A DNA stretch of 64,000 nt from Drosophila pseudoobscura (taxonomy: Eukaryota > Arthropoda > Insecta > Diptera > Drosophilidae): the NCBI RefSeq assembly GCF_009870125.1, contig NC_046683.1:65115869-65179868 (forward strand), read 5' to 3'. Below, piece after piece: positions 1 to 11,614 of this stretch. The first letter of the stretch is position 1, and the number at the start of each line of letters is the position of its first letter. The notes beneath the pieces were generated by a model, which was not told the DNA's origin, made no database searches, and saw nothing but the letters and a program-made list of their open reading frames with translations. The position numbers and the translations under genes are program-made.

Positions 1-1704
1 TTGTCGTGCTGCCAGGCAGCCAATGTAGGGAGTTGCTTATTTTATTTTTGATTTTATTGATCATCAAAACATCATTTGGAGGACATTGCCATGTTAATGC
101 TGACTTATTCGATTTAGTAATGTTCTTGGCCCACGTTGGGGGCGAGGGATTAACTAAAAGATGTTAAATCAATTAATTTCTGCTGTGATTTATGGATACA
201 TTAGGTCTGTGAGGCCTCCTAGGGCTCAGAGGCATAAAGGAGGGCTCAAAAGAGCGCAGAAATGAATGAGAGAGAAACAAATTTTGTTAGCCATAAAACC
301 GCGAATGAATAAAGAATGAGGCATCAGCATGAAAGTGGCAAATATTGCAACACTTTGAAGCTTGCAACATGAGAAACGGGGGGGGCGGCATTTTCCAGTC
401 CCTCCAGCAGAATATCCAGCATAATATTCAAGGGAAATATATGTAAGAAATAATCAATAAGCGCCACGTCATTTGGCTTTTTGAAATGGCGCTCTTGGGG
501 GCTTCTTCTTTGCAAAATGTATTAAGTGGCATTTTGCCCCTATTGTTGCAAGATCCCCTCTGCCACCCCCCCCCCCCTCCCCCTGCTCCCCTGTTGATTT
601 GTCTAATTTGCATAATTTTGCACGCGAAAAACACTCGAAAATTATATTGTATTTTGTTGTTGTTGTTTTTGTTGCTTTGCATGCAAATTGAAAATTGATT
701 TTCGTGCTTTTTATTGCAAAAAAAAATATTCAGAGGTGTCGAAGGTTATTGCTTGGGGGGGGGGGCCGTGTGGGGGGGTGGAGGGGGTTAGTGTATTGCA
801 TTTTGTAGTTTTCGGTCTGCCTGATTGCTTCATAAATCATATTTTATGGCCATAAACATGAAAACATTGAAACATGGTTGAATTTATTGAATTTAGGCAC
901 ATTGAGAATCTCATTTTGATTGGCTTAATTGGTTGTGTGTTTGGGCCTGATTGATTTATGAACTGTTTGATGAATGAATGAATGATGGTTGCCGCCGCCG
1001 TTGCATAATGCTGTGGGGCCGCCAATTGGGGACAGGCTGCTGCGACTGGGGAGAATGTTCCCATGCCATTAGCTTGACCTTAGCTACACCCCCTCCTCCC
1101 CCCTTGACGCCTTTAAAGATGGGCACTATATATAGGCGTAGTGGGGGGATGGGGGGGCGGGTCTACGCCCACTCGGAATGCCAGGGGCCAAACGTAAACA
1201 AAGCGTGCCCAAAAATAGCTCATCCGCCCGATGGCGATTAGCATCACAGTTCGGTTTCGGTTTAGGTATCGGTGTCCGCTGGCCAGTGGAACGTGATGAG
1301 TCCCCCCCGTGTCCCCCCTCTTCCCAGCAAGAGCTGTGAGCTGTGCCCAGGTTGCGTGACACTTTTGCCAAGCGGCACGGGCATCGGACGACGCTGGCTA
1401 ATTGTTCACACCCAACACTCGAGGGGCCACACCCAGCTCCCCCCCTCTCCCCCCCTCTCTAATCTGTAAACAATTAAGACGGAGGCGGAGGAGGCAGTGG
1501 CGTACAATATTTCAAATTAATTTGCCACATGTGTGCCATTCGGGTAATTCGGTTTGCCCCGCGAACGAATTTGAAAATAAAGCCCCCAATAGATTCCGGT
1601 GGCATGGGGCAACAAATTCGTTGCAGAGCGAAGCAGCAATAAGTTCAATAATTAAATCGGCTGCAGCTCCACATTAAGTGTTGAATGGAAAAGTACGGCA
1701 GACA

Positions 1705-1749
1705 AGACTGGGACTGGCACTGGCACTGGGACTGGCACTGGCACTGGCT
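1705..1749. repeat. hexamer tandem repeat (TGGCAC/TGGGAC)
   Basis: About seven imperfect copies of a six-base unit ACTGGC/ACTGGG in a row. Simple-sequence expansion; no function visible. Confidence 0.8.
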
Positions 1750-1796
1750 CTGCTGATAAGACAGAAGGCACTACAAAAACAGTAAAACTAATGGAC

Positions 1797-1843
1797 GGGT
1801 GCGGTGGGGGTGCGGTGGGGGTGCGGTGGGGGTGCGGTGGGGC
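1797..1843. repeat. 10-11 bp GC-rich tandem repeat
   Basis: Four to five copies of a GGGGTGCGGT unit in tandem, about 50 bp after the hexamer repeat. Confidence 0.8.
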
Positions 1844-4187
1844 CTGAAAGCATACACATACACAGCCATCCACGAGACTCACTTTCACACAAACACAAAC
1901 GAAAAGGCAACAAACAAAAGCAAACAAAACACACACACACACGGGGGTTCGTTCAAGGGAACAAACATATTCGGTGTCATGTGGGCGGGGGAGGGCAGTA
2001 CAGTGACACCTCCCCAGTGAAAGACCAAGAGCTGGCACTTTTTCCCTCCATTCAAAGAAGTTCGACTGTAGGCAAAAGGGATTACGAGGGCCGCCTCTTT
2101 CGGGTATCTTTTGAGCTGGGTATTTCGGAAATACTGATATTACAGAGAGCCCCCGGCCCACACCCACACTCGCACACAGCTGGAAAGTGCGCTGGAAAGA
2201 GTCATCCAGTGATTCAACTAATTGAGAATATGTTTGGTATTTGTTTTTTGTTGGAAAAAACTAACTGCCACAGAAGCAGTACACATTTACATATGTACGT
2301 ATGTGTGTATGTGTGTATGGGGTGGGGGAGGGGGTGGAGGGGAGTCCGTCACCCCAACGGTAAAACATGTGTAAATGCAATTTGCTTTTGCGGCTGCCGG
2401 GCAGTGTCAAGTGTCAGCTGTTCTCGCTCTCTCTCGCTCTCGCTCTCACACCAGTGGCACGCAATATGGCGTCATGTCTGTGGCATCTATGTGGCGCACA
2501 CACACACACACGTATCTGAAATGGTCAAAATGTATGCCACAATTAAAATAAGTGAACTCCACAGTTGAAAGCATACATATATCCGTATGACATTTACTGT
2601 AGGCCGAATCTACATCGGTATTACTTGGAAATCAGCTGTTTTCCAGTATATCGATAATTCTGAATGAGTTCCATACAAATCTCTGGAATATTCAGCTGTT
2701 TCTGCAGAATCGTATGATAAATCTCAAGGTTTAGAAGACTTTCTATGGGTTCTATGGGCTCTATGGGTTGCCTTCCTCTAATCTAAAGTAAGTGTCACTG
2801 ACTTGACTCCTCCGTCGTGTGTAGTGTGTCAGAAGAGAGCGGAGAGAGCACATATCTGGGCCAGCAATACGTAGGGATGAGCTCATCTCTAGTAAATACA
2901 TATTACTAATATTAGTGGCTTTCCCACTTGACAGCACCTCAGAAAAGCTGCTCCAGTTCCAATTAACATCCCACCGTTAATGCTCTGTTGAACAGCGCCT
3001 GTGGCTCGTGTGGAAGCCTGTGGAAAGTTGGGCCCATTTGTCTTTTTCCCCATCTTGGGCCAATCGTGCAATCTTTCACGGCAAGACAGGTTTTATCTAC
3101 CGTTTAGTGGCGCCCCGAAAGCAAATATCGCATGCGATAAAACCCATTTGATCGATCAGCCAAAAGATATAAATAGACGCATTTTTCACACACAATTTCC
3201 CCGAAATAAATTCTAGAATTCAACCGAAACAATCAACGAATCAACTATGATATCATTCATAAGTGTGTCGAATGAAAATTCCAATCATTTTACTGCTCTC
3301 GTTATCTGGAGAGACTTCGTGGGAGCAAATCTCTCCTCGTACATGGCCTGGTCGCTGGTCTTGTTGTTGCTGCCGGCCAAAGTAGCTGCCAAGATAAGGA
3401 TAAGACTTTAGTTGCAATGGAATCGTGACGCATGCAGAGAACCCCCCTCCAGCCCACCCACCAACACCACTTGACTTTTGGCCAAAACGGAACGCCCGAC
3501 TGGGTCCCCGCTGCGGCCAATGCAGAGGGTGTCCAAAGTTTAGCAAATCATTTAAATATAAACATTTGGATTCACACAGCTGGCCAAGCCTTGGGATTAA
3601 TGCCTTGCGTATTTGGCTGGTAAGTGGCTGACTCATTTTGGATGATTATGCCCGGCACCAGGCAGAGTACATTCAGAATTCAGGTGGAGGTCTCAACTCG
3701 GAGATCTTAAGGATATATGTATATGGTATTATATGGTACCAATTCGTCCATCTATACATGGAGTCCCCTTACTGACTAGCGGGTATCTTTTCGACCGACT
3801 GGCGGGTATCTGTGAGTCGGCTTATTGCATTACTACCTGTATTTTTCGTCGAATTTCGGTGGCATTTGATTGATTAACTAGTACCCAACCAGTCATGCCC
3901 CGACGCTAGCTCTCTCTCGCTCTTTCCCTCCTTCTCTGCCGCTTGAGAGATGATTTCGCACATGCAAATTGGGTTAATAACATATTTCCATGTTTGCTGT
4001 TGGCGTTAGGATGACTCTTACTTTCGCCGCATGTTAGTTTCCTGGCTTTATATTGATTTTTCTTATTTGCATTTGGGGGAAACTGCAGCATTGCGCTGGA
4101 AAGCGGCAAATGGGGCCTGCTCTCAGGGGGTTGTCCGCCAAAAACAAAAAAACAAAAACCATTTTATTGTGAGCGGCTTAGTTGTTG

Positions 4188-4189
<2 letters not shown>

Positions 4190-4222
<33 letters not shown>
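4190..4222. repeat. (CA)n microsatellite
   Basis: An uninterrupted CA dinucleotide run of about 33 bp. A second, shorter one lies at about 4688-4708. Confidence 0.95.
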
Positions 4223-4223
<1 letters not shown>

Positions 4224-5284
4224 GCTGCTGCCTGCTTTTAGAGCGAGAGAGCGAGAAAGAGAGAGCCTGCTTCCTACCCCAATTCCGCCTGGCTGCTGGC
4301 TGGTGGCTGGTGGCTCATGGTGGCGGCTCCACAAACAACCCACGCATACACACACACATGCACGAAGGGAATTCCAGCTGCAGCGGCGCTGATTTATCGA
4401 TTTTTCACTCATGAAAATCCTTTGGTCAACGCTGATTTTCGGCAATTACATAAAAAAATGCGCTATAAAATGGGCAATCGGACGAATAAAATTAGCACAG
4501 GCCGAAAATAGCAGGGGAAATGTCACCACCCACTGGGCAGACGGCGGGACGGGCCGGGACGGACGCCTCACCGAGTGCCGATGTGGGTCGGGGTGTCTGT
4601 GTCTTCTTATTTTCGTTGCGCTATAATTTCTAGCTGCCCTTGAGTCTTATTTACTATTTCTTTTTTACCTGCCTTTCGTGCGAAACACGCACACACACAC
4701 ACACACACCCATGCATACACACAGATGCAGAGGCGGTTGCAAAAGGAGACAGCGGGACGGGATAGCTGCGAAGAAGATGCCAAAACACACATATGTATGT
4801 GCATTATCTTTGGCCGTGTGTATACTTGTCTTGTACTCACATTTTAGTTGGCAAGAGTTTCGCAGGAAATCGGCTTAAACTTGTACCAAAAGCGGGGCCT
4901 GGTCCGGCCAAGCTGGCGATGGCTGCTCTTGTGGCTGCCACCAAATCAACAATTAGCGCTAAAACTCCACTTGGGGCGCATTTCGCGACACTTTCATTGA
5001 CATTTTTTATACATTTTTCAACTCTTTGGCTCCACAAAAAGGAAACACTGGGCGAACTTGGGGCTGCTGCGAATACATAACTGGTTTTTCTTTTGGTTTA
5101 CGGTTTACGCAGCGCGTTCGTACTTCTTTTTCGGACGTGTTTCGCTCCTTTTAAAAAAATAACTACCCGATTGGGTTTGCACTCTCTCTGTTTTTTTATT
5201 CAGCGCTTGCAACAGATTTTGTGAAAAAAAAATTGCTTTTTGTTTAAAAAACTCGGCGTTCGGGCGCTTTTGGTGCCTCAACAA

Positions 5285-5309
5285 CAGTGTGACCGCGGAC
5301 TTATCGATC
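5285..5309 (-). promoter_or_regulatory. Motif 1 plus DRE-like element
   Basis: Read on the minus strand, CGGTCACACTG matches the Drosophila core-promoter Motif 1 (YGGTCACACTR, the M1BP site). A DRE-like TATCGATC lies next to it at 5302-5309 (one mismatch from TATCGATA). The pair is typical of housekeeping promoters. Sequence to the left (about 4850-5270) would then be the first exon of a minus-strand gene outside the window. The same element also forms the left edge of a dispersed repeat copy, so it may have arrived with that repeat. Confidence 0.5.
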
Positions 5310-5575
5310 AAATATACCGTCCGACCCTCAGAAATATATCCTAATATATCGTCTCATTTTCCAAATATACCGTAAATATACTGACGAATTCAAGTATTAT
5401 GATATAAATTCTTCGTTTTTGATATTCTGTGGAATATTACTAGCTGTATAGAATATTTAGTAATGCCCAGACAATTTTATACGATTGATGAATCAATTTT
5501 ATAATTGATTGGCAAGTTTTAAGTCCTTGCTTTTATTGTATTTTAACTAAAACAGGGATTAAATAAAATAGTTCA
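5310..5575 (+). repeat. dispersed ATATACCG repeat (family 1), copy 1
   Basis: Begins with CCGTCCGACCCTCAGAAATA, followed by repeated ATATACCG-like words, then CTGACGAATTCAAG, the palindromic core GATATTCTGTGGAATATTAC, GATGAATCA and a tail ending near AACAAAAAAACAGTC. The same blocks recur in the same order at 5875, 12430, 12885, 21640 (inverted) and 62970. Confidence 0.75.
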
Positions 5576-5633
5576 ACAAAAAAACAGTCGCAATGTTGCT
5601 GGTATTTGAAGACATGATGCGTGTATAGGTCTT

Positions 5634-5820
5634 TGTATACCCTATTTCGTTAATTTTTTATGAAGTTCAATACGTAATTTATAAAGACCTTTTCTCAAAT
5701 TTAGACATATTCATGCACATTATTAGTATCTTGTATATATTTATCTCGATCCTGATGCCCACAGAGCCTGGGATGACAAACATTTTCTCAATTTTATAAT
5801 ATCCTTTTCCCTAGGGTATG
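5634..5820 (-). repeat. MITE-like repeat (family 2), short copy
   Basis: Bounded by TATACCCTAT at the left and CTAGGGTATG at the right, which are short terminal inverted repeats. The reverse complement shares AAATGTTTGTCAT, TATATACAAGA and GCATGAATATGTCTAA with the copy at 21186-21456, in the same order. It sits between two family 1 copies. No coding capacity. Confidence 0.65.
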
Positions 5821-5874
5821 AAAATTACGGTTGCCGGAATCATTTTTGTGAACCGGTTATTTACGATTCATACC

Positions 5875-6115
5875 CGTCAAATAAATACCGAAATATACGG
5901 TCTCATATTCAAATATACCTACGAATTATTCATATTCCTCGTTTTTGATATTCCGTGGAACATTACTAGCTAGATAGAACCCTCAGCTCTGAGCTCATAC
6001 TTTTATCCGATAGCTAAATCAATTTTCTACAAGACTGGCTGGCTTTAACATCTAATTGGATTGCTTTAAAATAAGGTTTTAACTCAAAAAAGTCAAGAAC
6101 TTTGTCCACTAAATT
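5875..6115 (+). repeat. dispersed ATATACCG repeat (family 1), copy 2
   Basis: Contains TACGGTCTCAT, CTACGAATT, the core GATATTCCGTGGAACATTAC, TAGATAGAACCCTCAGC, TTTTCTACAAGACTGGCT and a tail AAAAAAGTCAAG. The order matches copy 1. A further degraded fragment, with GTCACCG and AATATACAGTCTGATCC, lies at about 6427-6485. Confidence 0.75.
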
Positions 6116-7225
6116 ACAGGGCAACTACACGCTAGCTCCACATTTGCTACATAATAACTGTATTTCCATGTAATAATAAAGGTGACACAATTAATTGAAA
6201 TTTTTTCTAATTTAGGCCCCATGGAAGCGCCAATCTGAAAAAACCTTTATCCAATTTTGACATTTGTATGGCAAACGATCAGGAATTCGATGCTGATCCC
6301 CCTGATAAGTATTTCTTCACGGTTTCTACATTGGTACATTGGACAAGAGGGTGAGCCCTGAATACATATCGAAAAAAAAAAAATACTATCAAAAGTTTGC
6401 AAGGTGAAATGGTGTATAAGCTGGTAGTGTCACCGCAGATTTAACTATAAAATATACAGTCTGATCCTTAGAAATTTACCGAATCATATATATTTCACTT
6501 TATGTCGATTCAGTTCAGGCAGTTCATTTTGGCATGATATGGCAGCACAACATTTTACATTTTTTACGACGTTTTTCAGTGCTACAAAATACGGTAATTC
6601 GATGACTACTATATATCGATATATATGTATCGAAGAAGCTGTTAAAAATACGAATTGTAATTGGCAGCAATGGCCAATTTTAGCATTTACCTGAACATCA
6701 ATCAACATACATATAAAACAAAAATATATTTAAGAGCTCGAACAAGCAATAGGTTATTGATCTACAGCTTCGCGTGCTATAAATATGCTCCAAGTATAAG
6801 AATAAAAGATCTGTGTGTGTGTATGTATTCTTCTACCACTCTTGATCGCAACCGGTTTCTGCTCATATTTCAAGAACAGCATGCGAGCTGACTGAGGCTC
6901 GTCCTCCACCTTGGCAATACACTTTCTACTTGTCCCCTCGCCCTCCCTCCCCCCTAGCCTGGTGACTAATTGTTCACTGAAATATTTCCTGCGACATTTT
7001 CCTTCAAGCTTAATTGGGCGTTTTCCAAGAACCCACACGTTCATGTCACACAGTAGGAAAATTAATCTATATTAGTTCTAGGTTATCGAGCTGAATCCAC
7101 TGACGTAGTATTCGTACATATTTTTGAATGCATTTTTAATGCGAACGAGGAAATGGCGTGCCAAAGTACGGAAATATTTAATCAAAAGAGAGCGAGAGCT
7201 AGGCAAAAAAAAGCCCGAAGAGAAA

Positions 7226-7268
7226 GGAGAGAGAGGGAGAGAGAGAGAGAGAGAGAGTGAGAGAGAGA
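7226..7268. repeat. (GA)n tract
   Basis: Long GA run about 350 bp upstream of the NijA start site. GA runs of this kind are GAGA-factor binding sites in Drosophila promoters; a regulatory role here is inference. Confidence 0.8.
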
Positions 7269-7593
7269 ACACGCTTCAAACAACTTTGTGCACATCTGAG
7301 AAGTGGCTTTTAACTCCATTAAGACACATGAAAGCACCATACTATGCTGAGCGCCAGATTCTCTGATTACATCAGTAAAAACTTGTCGTAACTTTAGAGT
7401 CCGAGTCGAGTCGAGTCGAGTCGATTGAGAACGTGAAATCCCCAGAGCTGTTGTTGGCTTTGGGAAAATACTGACGATGAGAGCTGGCCGGCCAAACAAG
7501 TGGACCGCCATACCCATACCCATACCCATACCAGACCGAGAGCGGCCGCGCAATTTTTATTTCAATATACTCGTAGTATCTCCGGTCGGTCGG

Positions 7594-7628
7594 TCAGTTC
7601 TGCCACAAATAGCGTGCGGAGCGGTCGA
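7594..7628 (+). promoter_or_regulatory. NijA: NijA core promoter: Inr plus DPE
   Basis: TCAGTT at 7594-7599 matches the Drosophila initiator, with A+1 at 7596. The +28 to +32 positions (7623-7627) read GGTCG, a full match to the downstream promoter element RGWYV at exactly the canonical spacing. No TATA box at -30. This gives a 5' leader of about 250 nt before the NijA ATG. Confidence 0.7.
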
Positions 7629-7846
7629 AACGCGCACGAATTTTTGAACAACTGCAAAGCAAAAGAATACAATTCCCCAAAAGACATCGCGCCGCAGCAT
7701 ACTTATAACGGATAAAAACAGACAAAGAACTTGACTCAGAGGCTGCTCCCTATCTGCTCAGCGATCGCATTGGAATTCCCGAGTGTGTGCACTTTTTTGG
7801 TGTTGTTGCTGTTCATTAAAATCGTTTAATTAAACCCAAGAAAAGG

Positions 7847-9596
7847 ATGAGTGACCTAGAGCATGTTGCACTGCAAATGGACAGAGTGCCGCAGTCCGAC
7901 GATAAAACGCTGGCCAGAAATCAAGTGAGTTACGACAGCCATTAATCTCGCTGGAAAGCCAAACAAACCGCTAGACCGCAAAAAACGCAAGCCCAGACAT
8001 TTTGAAAATCTAATATAGCATCTATAGGGGCATATACTCGTATATAGTACGTAGCATAGTGGGGGCTGATAATTGGCATGTAAACAGAGGAGCGGATCGG
8101 CAGCTTCCCTGGGAGCCAGAGCTCTAAACTTTTTGGGAAAGTGACTGGCGAAGCGGAAAAAAACCCCCAGGCTTAGTCATTGCAATAGATCCCCTGCATC
8201 GCATCGCTCATAAAATAAACTGATTCGGATTTGGGGAAATCAAAGTAAAGTTTTCTGCTCTGAAATGATGAAACGGAGAAACCTTAGTTATTTAAGGGCA
8301 GAATCGGGAGTAGCATATCAAATGGGAATTTACGTTTATTCATTTGTTTGTTCTCCAAAATTTATCTCTTTCTTTACATATTTAAGACAAAACAAACACG
8401 TGCAGCTTGTCCTTCGGACTTATCTCCACAATTCGTTGTACATATAGTGGGTACATATAATATATCATATCACGAACTTGACTGATTTGCATATTTATCA
8501 GAAAACAGTCTGGGAACAGAAGCTTTTTTGCATAATAAACTGCTTTGCGATTGTAAACAGTGAGCTTATAGAATGAGAAATTTCCACATCATAAATCGTA
8601 TTCAGGAAACGCTTTCATCTATTCTGTTTTTTATTTGTAGGAAAGCATAAACAATCGCAGCCAGAACGATGCAATCGACGGACGAGGAGCCAATCGCATA
8701 CCCCGAGCAGGTTTGTATTTCCACCTATCTCACTTGTTTCTTGATCTTTAAATGTAAATACGTACAACATGTACTGTGTACATTATTCTCTGCTTATTTA
8801 TGCTATGTGTTAATCTTGTCTTGTTGCTAATGCCGCCTTTAAACCGCAATTTATTATAACTTTAAATCGTTTATGTGGTGTAAGTAGAATCATCGTCCAG
8901 AGTAAAGCAACTGAACATTATAGGTTTCCTCTTACCTTTTGGCAGTACCCGAAACGGATGACGATGACGACGATCGTCCCTTCGTTCAAGATGGCAATGG
9001 CAATCCAGGCGTGGACGATGGCCTCCTGGGAAATGGAGGCGGCGGCGGAGGCGGCGGTGGTGGTGGCGGGGTCACTGTCCTCGTCCCCAATGGCGGCAAC
9101 AAGGGGGGACGACGTCCGAGCTACATGTTTCCTGGTTACAGTGGACCCGAATTCGTGAACATCAATGGCGTGGAGACGCCCATACCTGATGTGAATGCCT
9201 ACCAGCACAAGAAGACCTTGGCCCAGGGCATGATGGATCTGGCACTGCTCTCGGCGAATGCGAATCAGCTGCGTTATGTGTTGGAAATGAACCAACAGCA
9301 CCCATACTTTTATCCCAGTCTGTTGTTCATCTCCCTGAGCATTATATTCCAGGTATTGCAGATGATTTGCATATTAATCGCGTATTTTAAAATTCTTTTT
9401 TGGCACTGTCTCATTGCAGATCGCAGTCGGCGTCGGCCTTATTTGGAACGGCAGGTACAACATCAAGAATGAGCAAGAGATCTGCCGGGCGAACAAGATC
9501 AATAATTACACAGTCATCGGCATATTCATTGTAACGGTTGTCAATGTCTTAATATCAGCCTTTGGCATCGTCGAGCGTGCCCCAGGCCCAGCATAG
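7847..9596 (+). CDS. NijA: Ninjurin family membrane protein (Ninjurin A)
   Basis: Four coding exons, 7847-7924, 8641-8710, 8946-9352 and 9420-9596, keep frame across three introns and give 243 residues. The acidic N-terminus carries a DDDDDD run and a glycine run encoded by GGC repeats (about 9039-9069). The Ninjurin core follows: INGVETPIPDVNAYQHKKTL, an amphipathic stretch, then two hydrophobic segments (about residues 160-185 and 212-235). Ninjurins are small plasma-membrane proteins; vertebrate NINJ1 oligomerises to rupture membranes during lytic death, and fly NijA is linked to tissue damage and immune response. The start is the first in-frame ATG after the Inr/DPE promoter. Poly(A) signal AATAAA at 9805-9810. 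The long glycine run is the most variable-looking part; other first exons are possible. Family assignment is firm. Confidence 0.9.
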
Positions 9597-10042
9597 TTTG
9601 CAACTGGATGTATAATATCAATAAGAGTATTAGTATGTAGTAGGATAAGCACCCCACACATCAAAACTCGCCGCTACAACTACCAATATTTTTTTTTGAT
9701 AATTTAGTCATTTTCAACCGTGTTTATATGATTGAAAGAATTACTTGGCTAACGCCAATCGCCTCATTCTTATATACATATGTACTATTAACAAAATTGT
9801 GATAAATAAATCGAATCCCAGCCCTCAAAACAGGTTTTGAATTTCTTAAAAGGCGCGTTATTTGGGAAAACTATCGCCAAGCAAAGCGATAACTATTGGT
9901 ATCGTTTCGGCACTGAAAGTGCCGTTTTGCGCCATTTTACAGCACTGATACAAGTCAGGTTGGCAGCCCCGTCAGCTGTTGTGTTTTTGTACCAGAAATT
10001 GTGCAGAAATTTAACAAATTTGTCGCTTTCTAGCTCATAAAC

Positions 10043-10596
10043 ATGGCTAAAATTATTAAAGCGGTAAGTAGTTTGAGCCGCCGTCAGCTCGAACCATTCA
10101 GAGTTACGAGAGCGGCTGTGAAGGCAGCCGCTCTATTGAATCCTGGTATCGTGTCCCAGTTATGTCATCGCTTCCTACAGTCCACAGGTCTGACCGGCCT
10201 CGCCGTTTCCACCAATCCCCACCACACGCTGTGCGCGCTCTATGGCAAGATCCTGCGTGCAGTGGCCAAGATGCCACAGGAAGCCAGCTACCGCAAGTAC
10301 ACGGAACAGCTGGTCAAGCAGCGGGCCGATGCCGTGGCCAACGTACGTTTTATTAATGATTAACGATGTCCTGCCATAATTTCACTGATCGATGGTCATT
10401 ACAGAACAAGGACATTGTCGCTCTCGAGAAGGCTGTCGGATGCGGTCAGGTGGAGGAGTTGATTGTGCAGGCAGAGAACGAACTGGTGTTGGCACGCAAG
10501 ATGCTCGGCTGGAAGCCCTGGGAGAAGCTGTCCCAGGCTGCGCCCGCCAAGCAGTGGGACTGGCCACCAGCCCAGATCCTGGAGCCCAAAGTTTAG
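10043..10596 (+). CDS. ND-B13: NADH dehydrogenase 1 alpha subcomplex subunit 5 (complex I B13)
   Basis: Three coding exons, 10043-10063, 10181-10342 and 10405-10596, give 124 residues, the usual length of NDUFA5. The very short first exon (MAKIIKA) joins STGLTGLAVSTNPH in phase 0; of two adjacent AG acceptors near 10180 only the first keeps the frame. The conserved tail reads GWKPWEKL...WDWPPAQIL. NDUFA5 is an accessory subunit of the peripheral arm of mitochondrial complex I. It lies about 450 bp downstream of NijA on the same strand, with its own upstream sequence. Poly(A) signal AATAAA at 10707-10712. Confidence 0.95.
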
Positions 10597-10814
10597 GCTT
10601 CTTTTATCCCATTATATAGTACTAATTAATCTATTTTGGAGTGCCAGTGCCGCTAGCAATGACATCGTTCCAAGCCTTGTTGACAGAAAAATGAATTGTA
10701 AACCGCAATAAATCTGTTGATTGTGGATTTGACTGATAAGCCAGCCAGCCCCACACATTTCAACCTAACATCTTTGAGATTTGATTAAAGCTCGACTCTC
10801 AGTTTGTTTTCAGC

Positions 10815-11129
10815 ATGCGCGCACTTCACTACCTTCTGCTGCTGCTCATCGTGTTCACTGGGCTCGTGGCGGCGGCTCCCACTACACGCCAACGGCGTCA
10901 GATCGACTTGACGCTGTCGGCGGATCATGATGACACGGACCGCGAGACGGAGCTGGCCTTGGAGGCCATAGCCGGACTCTGGAGCAGTGCTGACAGCCGC
11001 ACCAAGATCGACGGATCAGCACGAGTGGTGCATCGTCACAATTCAATGCAATCTGGTACGGGTAAAACGAGCTACACGGCACGCGTCCATCTGCATCATG
11101 ACTATAAAACCAATGCGTATCCCTCGTAA
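10815..11129 (+). CDS. small secreted attacin-like peptide
   Basis: A single open frame of 104 residues with real ATG. Residues 1-20 form a signal peptide (leucine-rich, ending VAA). A short pro-segment APTTRQRR ends in a dibasic/furin-type site before QIDLTLSA, the same arrangement as the attacin pro-region (PTT...RR-Q). The mature part contains GLWSSADSRTKIDGSARVV, which resembles the NLWSS...LDLTGSA stretch of the attacin glycine-rich domain. The protein is shorter than attacins and lacks their repeated G domains, so it may be a diverged immune peptide such as edin; I cannot confirm which. Its start is only about 100 bp past the ND-B13 poly(A) signal. A GATA-type word TGATAAG lies at about 10733; no clear NF-kappaB site is visible. 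Poly(A) signal at 11291-11296. Confidence in a secreted peptide is high, in attacin kinship moderate. Confidence 0.65.
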   Translation: MRALHYLLLLLIVFTGLVAAAPTTRQRRQIDLTLSADHDDTDRETELALEAIAGLWSSADSRTKIDGSARVVHRHNSMQSGTGKTSYTARVHLHHDYKTNAYPS

Positions 11130-11614
11130 TCCATGTACATGTCTGTGTCTGTGCCAAGGTTCGGAACAGGATTGGCGTTTGGGTGTGCGTGTCGTCTTCA
11201 CTTAGGCTTCACCACTTATCCTGTCTCCAGACACAGGTCAAGGTTCCTGCGGAATTACCAGTTGGCGTGCTCTCCCTCCGTTCGATGGACAATAAATCTA
11301 CTAACCGTACTGTTCGTGGAAGATTCCTGATAACTTTTTGACCTTCGACGATAGACTTGTAAATAGAACGTTCGTGAATACAAAACCAAAAGCTGGCTGT
11401 TTGCTTTATTGATTCCGTTTTAATTGGCTCCGAGTGCCGGAGCGTGAAGTACCGCAACAACTTTCAGCTTAAAATTACAACAACTAATTGCACAACAAAG
11501 CAGTGTGGGGTCACCGAGGATAATAAATAAGATTGGACGCTTAAGTAGAAATGCCATGAGTAAATGTCCGTAATATCATTTGCACCCGAGGGATAAGTCA
11601 AATCAATTATTGAA

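Larger units (their letters stand above)
1..5280. other. gene-poor, microsatellite-rich flank
   Basis: No convincing coding exon is visible on either strand. Open frames here run through low-complexity sequence (CA/GT, poly-C/G, short tandem repeats) and lack family resemblance. The right end carries a minus-strand-oriented Motif 1/DRE promoter, so the interval is best read as 5' leader and first intron of a gene whose coding part lies beyond the left edge. That reading is inference. Confidence 0.45.

Noticed and set aside
1652-2167. Minus-strand frame of 171 codons rich in VPVPVP and VCVC
   Set aside because: Runs entirely through the tandem and CA repeats; composition follows from the repeats and there is no conserved motif.
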